Shown piece after piece: positions 1-5,509 of a stretch of DNA of 6,433 bases; position 1 is the stretch's first letter, and each line of letters begins with the position of its first letter. The translations under genes and the position numbers were made by a program. The notes below the pieces were generated by a model, which was not told the DNA's origin, did no database searches, and saw nothing but the letters and a program-made list of their open reading frames with translations. Source of the DNA: Clostridiales bacterium (GTDB lineage Bacteria > Bacillota > Clostridia > Christensenellales > UBA1242); contig DMLH01000014.1 of the NCBI GenBank assembly GCA_003453435.1, positions 1 to 6,433 on the forward strand, read 5' to 3'.

Positions 1-1173
1 AACACTTACACAGTAAATTACAATCCTAACAATGATAGATATCAAGGCACAGCAGTACTTATCAATGGAAAGTCTGCAAGTGAAACATACTTGTACACAG
101 CAAATGTAGACTTTAGTTCAAGATATACAAGAACAGGATATTCATTTAATTCATGGAATACAGAGGCAAATGGCAGTGGCACAAGCTATGCAACAAATGA
201 TGTTGTAAGCGGTCTTGTTTCAACAAACAATGGTTCAATAACCTTGTATGCAATTTGGGAGAGAAGTGAATTTACTATAACATTTAATGCAAACGGTGGC
301 ACAATTACAGCAGACACAAGCGGTCAAAACAATTGGACAATAGATAATGGCGTAGCCACAAAAACTGTTATATACAATCAGCCTTATGGTACACTTCCAA
401 CATCATCGGATGTAACTAAATTTGGCTATGCGTTTGGCGGATGGTATTTAGAAGTTGACTTTATAAATTTTGTTGATGAATTGACCATTGTTGAGATAGA
501 ATCTGATCACAACTTGTATGCAAAGTGGATACCAAATGGTCAGTTAACAATTCAAGTTAATTATGACACAAGCGAGCATCCATGTGATAGTTCTGCAATG
601 GGATTTATAGATATCGCTATTGGTGACAAGGTTATAAACTTAATACTATTTAATGGCAGAACGTACACATTAACTCATTTGCCATATGGTGAAGATAAAA
701 TTACATTCACCACAAGTGCATCGGTTAATCACACCGCAAAAGTTGGCGCAAGTTTAACAGGAACAGTTACATTAGCAGCAACTGCAAATGACAACTCTAA
801 AACAATAACAGTAACAATAACAAAAGAGGCCTATGGCACGTTGCACACATCAAACATAATTCAAAGTTATGTAAATGGTGTTGAGCAAAATCAAGGTGCA
901 GCTCATACAGCAAAGGCGATAAAAACGCTTAAAGCAATGGGTATTGATTTACAATATTCAGATACTGCAAGCACAAATGCAAACGTCAGTGCAAACATAA
1001 GCACAAGCACGTCAAAAACAAGCAATGCAATAAACAAAAATGCACAAGGTACATCAAAACTAAGCACAACACAAATTGTTATAATTGCAATTGCAAGCAT
1101 TTTGGCACTTGCTGGAGTATGCGAAATTGTTATTGCAAAATGCAGAAAGTCAAAACAAAGAGATTTGAAATAA
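1..1173 (+). CDS. Membrane-anchored surface protein with InlB B-type (Flg_new) repeats, 3' part
   Basis: The reading frame is open from the first base, so the true start lies left of the window; 390 C-terminal residues are visible. Two repeat units of the Listeria/Bacteroides (InlB B-repeat, Flg_new) type can be read. The first has GYSFNSW at about residues 46-52 ending in LYAIW at 82-86. The second starts with TFNANGG, has FGYAFGGW at 141-148 and ends in LYAKW at 172-176. A region of about 140 residues follows that I do not recognise. Then comes a Ser/Thr/Asn/Ala-rich stalk (about 321-358), one hydrophobic helix (about 359-379) and a basic tail rich in Lys and Arg. There is no LPXTG motif, so the helix with its basic stop-transfer tail probably anchors the protein in the membrane with the repeats outside. 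Such repeats occur in adhesins and other surface proteins of Firmicutes and Bacteroidetes; the binding partner cannot be told from sequence. It ends in TAA, 44 nt before a terminator, and appears unrelated to the cell wall genes downstream. Confidence 0.85.
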   Translation, partial: NTYTVNYNPNNDRYQGTAVLINGKSASETYLYTANVDFSSRYTRTGYSFNSWNTEANGSGTSYATNDVVSGLVSTNNGSITLYAIWERSEFTITFNANGGTITADTSGQNNWTIDNGVATKTVIYNQPYGTLPTSSDVTKFGYAFGGWYLEVDFINFVDELTIVEIESDHNLYAKWIPNGQLTIQVNYDTSEHPCDSSAMGFIDIAIGDKVINLILFNGRTYTLTHLPYGEDKITFTTSASVNHTAKVGASLTGTVTLAATANDNSKTITVTITKEAYGTLHTSNIIQSYVNGVEQNQGAAHTAKAIKTLKAMGIDLQYSDTASTNANVSANISTSTSKTSNAINKNAQGTSKLSTTQIVIIAIASILALAGVCEIVIAKCRKSKQRDLK

Positions 1174-1216
1174 TTTGCATTTAAATGATAAACTACTACT
1201 AAGCAGGCTTTATGTT

Positions 1217-1254
1217 AAAAAAAACGCTTATAACAAAAGTTATAGGCGTTTTTT
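1217..1254 (+). terminator. Rho-independent terminator after the surface protein gene
   Basis: An inverted repeat with arms 1225-1234 and 1239-1248 forms a 10-bp stem with one G-U wobble (1228/1245) around an AAAA loop. Eight A before the stem and six T after it can extend the pairing to about 16 bp and supply the U-tract. It lies about 50 nt after the surface protein stop codon, so it should end that transcript and separate it from murE. The flanking A-tract means it could also work on the other strand, but no minus-strand gene ends here. Confidence 0.9.
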
Positions 1255-1363
1255 GTGTGTTAATGTTTGTATTTTTAGTGAGGCAAGAAATTGTTTCTTA
1301 GAATTACAGAATAAACTGAGTTCATGCATAAATTAAATTAAAAGGGCTAAATACATTAATTAA

Positions 1364-1393
1364 TTGCCAATAATGTACATATATTCATATAAT
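1364..1393 (+). promoter_or_regulatory. Candidate sigma-A-type promoter of murE, giving a leaderless mRNA
   Basis: A TTGCCA box (1364-1369; consensus TTGACA with one change) and a perfect TATAAT (1388-1393) are separated by 18 nt. Transcription normally starts about 5-9 nt after the -10 box, which here falls at 1399-1402, on the A of the murE ATG. No Shine-Dalgarno-like purine run precedes that ATG, which fits a leaderless message. AT-rich DNA makes chance TATAAT matches fairly common, so the start site remains a prediction. Confidence 0.55.
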
Positions 1394-1398
1394 TAAAT

Positions 1399-2937
1399 AT
1401 GTATTTATCAAAGTTAATTGCTAACTTAAAAAATCAAAAAATAATTGGTGATGTAAATATAAACATCAAAAGTTTAAACATGAATAGCAAAATTAAAAAG
1501 CCACATTGCATTTTTTTTTGCATTGACGGAACAAAAACGAATGCAATAATGTACTTGGATGAAGCTATAAAAAATGGCGCTGTATGTGCAGTAGTAAATA
1601 AAAAATATTATGATTACTGTAAAGAAAAATTCAATAAACCTATGCCAAATAACAAAAGAGTGCTAAAGGGTAATAAAAAATACATCAACAAAATAACTTT
1701 TGTTTTTGTATGCGATGTGCGAAAAGCAATGGCGGTAATAAGTGCAAATTTTTTCAATAACCCGCAAAAGCAACTTAAAATTGTGGGCATAACAGGAACT
1801 AATGGCAAAACAAGTTGCTCATATTTAATTGCTGGAATACTTAAAGGCTTTGGCAAAAAAGTTGGAATAATTGGCACAAGTGGCGTGTACATAGGCCAAA
1901 AAAAATATGATGCAAACATGACCACGCCTGACAGCATTGAACTGTTTGAAATTTTCAGAAAAATGGTTAAGGCAAAAATTGAGTATTGCATTATGGAGGT
2001 TAGTGCACATGCCATTTTTTATAATAAAATTTTTGGAATAAATTTTTCCGTTAAAGCGCTTACCAATGTTAAAAGTGACCATTTAGATTTTTTTAAAACA
2101 GAGCGAAATTATGCTAATGTTAAACAAAGTTTTTTTAATAAAAATGATTTATGTATTTTAAATAATGATGACAAAATTGGTGAAAAATTGTCAAAAAAAT
2201 GTAAAAATTTAATAAATTTTGGCAAAAAACATGCAATTTTTAAAATTTTTAATATCAAACTTGATATTGGAAAAACGGAATTTAAGGCAAAATATAAAGA
2301 TAAAATTTACAGCATTAAAACAAATTTGACAGGTCTTTTTAATGTTTATAACATAAGCCTAGCAATTTGTTGTGCTTTATGTTTGGGTTTTGATATTAAA
2401 AAAATTATTGATGTTGTAAAGTGTTTAAAAAGTGTGGATGGTAGGTTTGATGTTGTTTTTAAAGATGAAAATTTAAACATAATTATTGACTATGCACATA
2501 CATCGGATAGTTTAAAAAATGTGCTTGAAACAGCCAAAAAAATTTCTCCAAATAAAAACATAATTGTTTTTGGATGTCCAGGTGAGCGTGACACCAAAAA
2601 AAGATTTTTTATGGGCAAACTTGCAACCAAGTTTTGTGATGTTGTTATTTTTACAAGTGACAATCCAGCAAGTGAAAACCCTAAGCGAATTATGTTTGAA
2701 ATGGAGGAAGGATTAAAATCTGCTGGCAAGCAAACTGAATATTATAAAATTGAAGATAGGTACAAAGCCATAAAAAAATCAATAAGCATATCAAAAAAAA
2801 TTAAACAAAGCAATATTTTAATTGTTGGTAAGGGCACCGAAAATTATCAAATTGTTGGGAATAAAAAAATTCAATATTGCGACTATGAGGCAGTTAAAAG
2901 TATATTAAATGATAATAAAATTAATTTGCAAAAATAG
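1399..2937 (+). CDS. murE: UDP-MurNAc-tripeptide synthetase (MurE), probably adding L-Lys or another non-DAP residue
   Basis: MurE is a cytoplasmic ATP-dependent ligase that adds the third stem-peptide residue to UDP-MurNAc-L-Ala-D-Glu. All three Mur ligase domains are present in 512 residues. The ATP-binding GTNGKT is at 133-138, the MurE-typical TTPDS at 175-179, EVSAHA at 200-205 and TNVKSDHLD at 222-230. The lysine expected to be carbamylated is probably K242. DGRFD (347-351) and DYAHT (364-368) open the C-terminal domain, followed by GERD (395-398), DNPA (421-424) and KGTENYQ (478-484). DNPA replaces the DNPR typical of meso-diaminopimelate enzymes and matches L-lysine-adding MurE such as that of Staphylococcus aureus, so the substrate is probably not DAP. 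The N-domain carries a Lys/Asn-rich insertion near 75-97, making the protein slightly long. The ATG is chosen because MYLSKLI matches the usual MurE N-terminus; no Shine-Dalgarno precedes it. The next gene, mraY, starts 76 nt downstream. Confidence 0.95.
   Translation: MYLSKLIANLKNQKIIGDVNINIKSLNMNSKIKKPHCIFFCIDGTKTNAIMYLDEAIKNGAVCAVVNKKYYDYCKEKFNKPMPNNKRVLKGNKKYINKITFVFVCDVRKAMAVISANFFNNPQKQLKIVGITGTNGKTSCSYLIAGILKGFGKKVGIIGTSGVYIGQKKYDANMTTPDSIELFEIFRKMVKAKIEYCIMEVSAHAIFYNKIFGINFSVKALTNVKSDHLDFFKTERNYANVKQSFFNKNDLCILNNDDKIGEKLSKKCKNLINFGKKHAIFKIFNIKLDIGKTEFKAKYKDKIYSIKTNLTGLFNVYNISLAICCALCLGFDIKKIIDVVKCLKSVDGRFDVVFKDENLNIIIDYAHTSDSLKNVLETAKKISPNKNIIVFGCPGERDTKKRFFMGKLATKFCDVVIFTSDNPASENPKRIMFEMEEGLKSAGKQTEYYKIEDRYKAIKKSISISKKIKQSNILIVGKGTENYQIVGNKKIQYCDYEAVKSILNDNKINLQK
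1511..1519 (+). repeat. Nine-T homopolymer inside murE
   Basis: Nine consecutive T lie at codons 38-41 of murE, within the Cys-Ile-Phe-Phe-Cys segment, flanked on both sides by GCA. Tracts of this length are prone to slippage during replication or transcription. The frame is intact as given. Confidence 0.7.
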
Positions 2938-2996
2938 ACCATCAAATTTTAGTTTAAAAATATTGTCAAAAATAATTTTATTCATAGTGCACAACA

Positions 2997-3002
2997 TATA
3001 AT
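2997..3002 (+). promoter_or_regulatory. Possible -10 box just upstream of mraY
   Basis: A perfect TATAAT ends 11 nt before the mraY ATG, predicting a start site near 3009 and a leader of only about 5 nt. There is no convincing -35 box at the right distance (TTGTCA at 2963-2968 is 28 nt away) and no extended TG. It may be a weak internal promoter or a chance match in the AT-rich spacer. Confidence 0.3.
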
Positions 3003-3013
3003 AGTTAAGTATT

Positions 3014-4018
3014 ATGGGTAAAATTTTTTTAAGTATTTTAATTGGATTTGTCTTTAGCATTTTAATTTCACCTCTTATAATTAGGTTCATGCGTAAATTA
3101 AAGGCTAATCAAACAATATATGAATATGTGGACATGCACTCAAAAAAAGCAGGCACTCCCACAATGGGTGGCGTAATTTTTTTGCTTGGCACAATTTTTG
3201 CTTATTTTTGCGTGCAACACGGTGCAAATCAACTTGCACTTGTCTGCCTAGTATGTTTTTTTGCTTTTGCTTTAATTGGTTTTTTGGATGACTTTTTAAA
3301 AATTAAGCTTAAGCGAAATTTAGGGTTAAAGGCTTATCAAAAAATTATTGGACAAGTTGCAATCAGCATTATTATTTCTGTTTTTGCATACTTAAATTCC
3401 AACATTGGCAGTGAAATTTTCTTACCATTTTCAAGCAAAATGATTGATTTGGGTTGGTTTTATATTCCGTTTTGCATTTTTATTTTTTTGGCAACCACAA
3501 ATGCGGTTAATTTAACAGATGGCCTAGACGGGCTTGCTGGTGGTGTTAGCACAGCATTTTTTGTTGGTTTTGTTGGTATCGAATTTGTTTTGCTTAGAAC
3601 ATTGCCAATTTTTGATGGCTCTTTAATTGCAGAGTATAACAATGTTTTAATTTTGGGTGGAGCAGTCATTGGCTCTTTGCTTGCATATGTTTTGGCTAAT
3701 TGCCACCCTGCAAGTATTTTTATGGGAGATACAGGCTCGCTTGCACTTGGTGGGCTGATTTCTGCTATTTGTATTGTCACAAAGCAAGTGCTATTAATTC
3801 CAATTTTAGGCGTTATGTTTGTTGTAAGTGTTGTGTCTGTTATAATACAAGTTTTGCACTTTAAACGCACACACAAAAGAGTGTTTTTAATGGCACCATT
3901 TCATCATCATTTAGAAAAAAAAGGCATGTATGAAACCAAAATTGTAGTCATATATATAATTATAACTTTAATTATATCTATTGCTGGAATTTTTACTACA
4001 ATAATGCTGAATTATTAA
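3014..4018 (+). CDS. mraY: Phospho-N-acetylmuramoyl-pentapeptide-transferase (MraY, translocase I)
   Basis: This integral membrane enzyme transfers phospho-MurNAc-pentapeptide from UDP onto undecaprenyl phosphate to form lipid I, the first membrane step of peptidoglycan synthesis. Its 334 residues are close to the family's usual 320-360 and read as about ten hydrophobic helices. The family signatures occur in order. TPTMGG lies near the N-terminus, and the Asp pair of FLDDFLKIK is at D92/D93. NAVNLTDGLDGLAGG has D169 and D172, FMGDTGSLALGG has D239, and the HHH of APFHHHLEKKG is at 297-299. These Asp and His residues form the Mg2+ and UDP-sugar site in MraY. After HHHLEKKG the usual Trp is Met (GMYE). 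The ATG is the natural start, since the first helix follows directly, but it has no recognisable Shine-Dalgarno. It sits 76 nt after murE and 55 nt before murD. murF, often between murE and mraY, is absent. Confidence 0.96.
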   Translation: MGKIFLSILIGFVFSILISPLIIRFMRKLKANQTIYEYVDMHSKKAGTPTMGGVIFLLGTIFAYFCVQHGANQLALVCLVCFFAFALIGFLDDFLKIKLKRNLGLKAYQKIIGQVAISIIISVFAYLNSNIGSEIFLPFSSKMIDLGWFYIPFCIFIFLATTNAVNLTDGLDGLAGGVSTAFFVGFVGIEFVLLRTLPIFDGSLIAEYNNVLILGGAVIGSLLAYVLANCHPASIFMGDTGSLALGGLISAICIVTKQVLLIPILGVMFVVSVVSVIIQVLHFKRTHKRVFLMAPFHHHLEKKGMYETKIVVIYIIITLIISIAGIFTTIMLNY

Positions 4019-4019
4019 T

Positions 4020-4053
4020 AACTGCAGTTGCTAAAACTCAGCACAATGCTTAG
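4020..4053 (+). other. Palindrome and small hairpin in the GC-richer mraY-murD spacer
   Basis: Right after the mraY stop there is a perfect 10-bp palindrome, AACTGCAGTT (4020-4029). An imperfect hairpin follows: AGCA (4040-4043), a CAA loop, then TGCT (4047-4050), extended by CT/AG after one mismatch. No T-tract follows, so it is not a terminator. The spacer is clearly richer in G+C than the genes around it. Function unknown; it may be an operator, an mRNA structure or nothing. Confidence 0.3.
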
Positions 4054-4060
4054 ATATAGT

Positions 4061-4071
4061 GGGGCGGGTGA
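4061..4071 (+). promoter_or_regulatory. Ribosome binding site that decides the murD start
   Basis: The G-rich run GGGGCGGGTGA ends two bases before the ATG at 4074. Its GGTGA part matches the 3' half of the AGGAGGTGA consensus, with about 5 nt between the paired GG and the ATG. This favours the ATG over an in-frame GTG at 4059, which lies upstream of the run. It is the most G-rich stretch in the window. Confidence 0.55.
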
Positions 4072-4073
4072 CT

Positions 4074-5420
4074 ATGAAAAATATTTATAAAAACAAAAAT
4101 GTTTTAATTGTTGGCATGGGTAAAAGTGGAGTTAGCAGTTTTGAATTACTAAATAAATTGGGCGCTTTTTGCTATATTTATGATAAAAACAAGTTGGTTT
4201 TGGCAAGTTTTGAAGGAAAACATAACTGCAATATTGTCTACAACCTTTGTGATGAAATTTTTAAACTGATCGATTTTATGATAATTTCTCCGGGCATATC
4301 CATTTATGACGAGTGTGTAAAGTCCGCAAAATTATTTGGAGTTAAAGTTTTGGGCGAGTTTGAACTTGGCACTGAGTTTATAAAAGGTAATTTAATTGGC
4401 ATTACTGGAACAAACGGCAAAACAACAACAGCAAGTTTGGTTTATAGTATTATTAAAAGTGCAAAAAAAGTAGGAATTTTGTGTGGTAATGTGGGTGAGC
4501 CTATAACAGAAAATATTTTACCTTTTAAAACTAATTATGTGGCGGAAATAAGCAGTTTTCAACTAGAAAGTTCAAACGCAATTCATCCACACATTGCTGC
4601 AATAACCAACATCACACCAAATCATTTAGACAGACATTTAACCTTTAAAAATTATGTTGAAGCCAAGTTTAATATATTTAAAAGCATGAAAAAAAGCGAC
4701 TATCTGGTTTTGAATTACGATGATAAAATTTTAAGAAAATTACAAAATCAAAAAGTAAAACCTAAAATTATTTATGTAAGTGTAAATAAGGAAATTAATG
4801 GTTATTATGTAAAAAATAATATAGTTTACTTTAAAAAATGCAAAAAAATTAAAAAAATTGCAGATATAACCAATTTACAATTAATTGGAAAACATAATTT
4901 GCAAAATGTTTTGATTGCCATTGCAATTTGCAAATTACTTAAAATAAAAACAAATGTCATACAAAAATCAGTTGTGGAATTTCAGCCACTAAAGCACAGG
5001 CTACAATTTGTAAAAGACGTAAATGGAGTGGAGTTTGTAAACGATAGCAAAAGTACAAGCCCAGAAAGTACAATAACTGCAATAAAAGCCTTTAACAAAA
5101 CCCCCCTTATTTTGATTTTAGGTGGTAGTGACAAAGATACAAACTTTAGTGTCCTTGCTAAAAAAATTAAAAATAGTTTAAACATTAAAGTTGTTATTGT
5201 TAATGGCGCAACAACAAAAAAAATTGTTAGTTGTTTTAAAAAATGTGGCGTTAAAAATTATGTAGTAGAAGACCAATTTGAAAACGCTGTTATTACTGCC
5301 TACAAACATTCAACTAGCGGAAGTGTTGTTTTGCTTTCTCCAGCATGTGCAAGTTTTGACCAATTTTCGTGCTACGAAGAAAGGGGTGAACGCTTTATAG
5401 ATTTAGTTAATAAATTATAA
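4074..5420 (+). CDS. murD: UDP-N-acetylmuramoyl-L-alanine--D-glutamate ligase (MurD)
   Basis: MurD is the cytoplasmic ligase that uses ATP to add D-Glu to UDP-MurNAc-L-Ala. With the ATG at 4074 it has 448 residues, a normal length. The N-terminal Rossmann-like domain opens with NVLIVGMGKSG, typical for binding the UDP part. The middle domain has GTNGKT at 112-117, GNVGEP (N139), EISSFQLE from 158 and NITPNHLDRH. The lysine expected to be carbamylated is K198 in EAKF, the same number as in E. coli MurD. The C-terminal domain has LKHRLQ, NDSKSTSPEST from 323, LGGSDKD and the closing LSPACASFDQF followed by ERGERF. All key motifs are intact. A GTG at 4059 would add five residues, but the ATG has the ribosome binding site and fits the family N-terminus better. 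It lies 55 nt after mraY, and ftsW follows. Confidence 0.96.
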   Translation: MKNIYKNKNVLIVGMGKSGVSSFELLNKLGAFCYIYDKNKLVLASFEGKHNCNIVYNLCDEIFKLIDFMIISPGISIYDECVKSAKLFGVKVLGEFELGTEFIKGNLIGITGTNGKTTTASLVYSIIKSAKKVGILCGNVGEPITENILPFKTNYVAEISSFQLESSNAIHPHIAAITNITPNHLDRHLTFKNYVEAKFNIFKSMKKSDYLVLNYDDKILRKLQNQKVKPKIIYVSVNKEINGYYVKNNIVYFKKCKKIKKIADITNLQLIGKHNLQNVLIAIAICKLLKIKTNVIQKSVVEFQPLKHRLQFVKDVNGVEFVNDSKSTSPESTITAIKAFNKTPLILILGGSDKDTNFSVLAKKIKNSLNIKVVIVNGATTKKIVSCFKKCGVKNYVVEDQFENAVITAYKHSTSGSVVLLSPACASFDQFSCYEERGERFIDLVNKL

Positions 5421-5427
5421 TTTTATT

Positions 5428-5455
5428 TTGTAAAAATTCTTAAAAATCTTATAAA
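5428..5455 (+). promoter_or_regulatory. Weak candidate promoter before ftsW
   Basis: TTGTAA (5428-5433) and TATAAA (5450-5455) are spaced 16 nt apart and would give a start near 5462 and a leader of about 48 nt to the TTG at 5510. A second -10-like TAAAAT with an upstream TG (5461-5469) lies closer. The stretch is nearly all A+T, so chance matches are likely. Confidence 0.25.
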
Positions 5456-5499
5456 AATATTGATAAAATCAGTAAAAAAATGCAATTTTTAAATAAAAA

Positions 5500-5505
5500 A
5501 GGTGA
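5500..5505 (+). promoter_or_regulatory. Ribosome binding site supporting a TTG start for ftsW
   Basis: AGGTGA matches the 3' part of the Shine-Dalgarno consensus, with 7 nt between its GG and the TTG at 5510, near the ideal distance. An in-frame ATG at 5480 has no such site upstream. Confidence 0.5.
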
Positions 5506-5509
5506 AAAA

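Noticed and set aside
91..93. TTG at 91 as the start of the surface protein
   Set aside because: The frame is open to base 1, and the upstream residues (NTYTVNYNPNN...) look like part of another repeat unit, so the gene continues left of the window.
1263..1301. Twelve-codon ORF between the terminator and the murE promoter
   Set aside because: No ribosome binding site, low-complexity product and a length expected by chance.
1355..1380. Palindromes ATTAATTAAT (1355-1364) and ATGTACAT (1373-1380) around the murE -35 box as operators
   Set aside because: They are short, do not extend and are expected often in AT-rich DNA; worth revisiting only if conserved in relatives.
1174..1398. A small RNA, tRNA or riboswitch in the gap between the surface protein and murE
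   Set aside because: Beyond the terminator and promoter I see no cloverleaf, conserved aptamer core or second stable hairpin in these 225 nt.
1614..2082. Open frames on the minus strand inside murE, with similar ones inside mraY, murD, the surface protein gene and ftsW
   Set aside because: They overlap well-supported genes, show no family motifs and reflect the low frequency of stop codons opposite this codon usage.
2963..2968. TTGTCA as the -35 box of a mraY promoter
   Set aside because: It is 28 nt from the TATAAT, far beyond the 16-18 nt needed, and no better -10 box lies at the right distance.
4059..4061. GTG at 4059 as the murD start
   Set aside because: It lies upstream of the G-rich ribosome binding site, which would then be coding; the ATG at 4074 fits both the site and the MurD N-terminus.
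5421..5479. A terminator between murD and ftsW
   Set aside because: The A- and T-runs are present but no stable GC-containing stem precedes a T-tract, so read-through into ftsW is likely.
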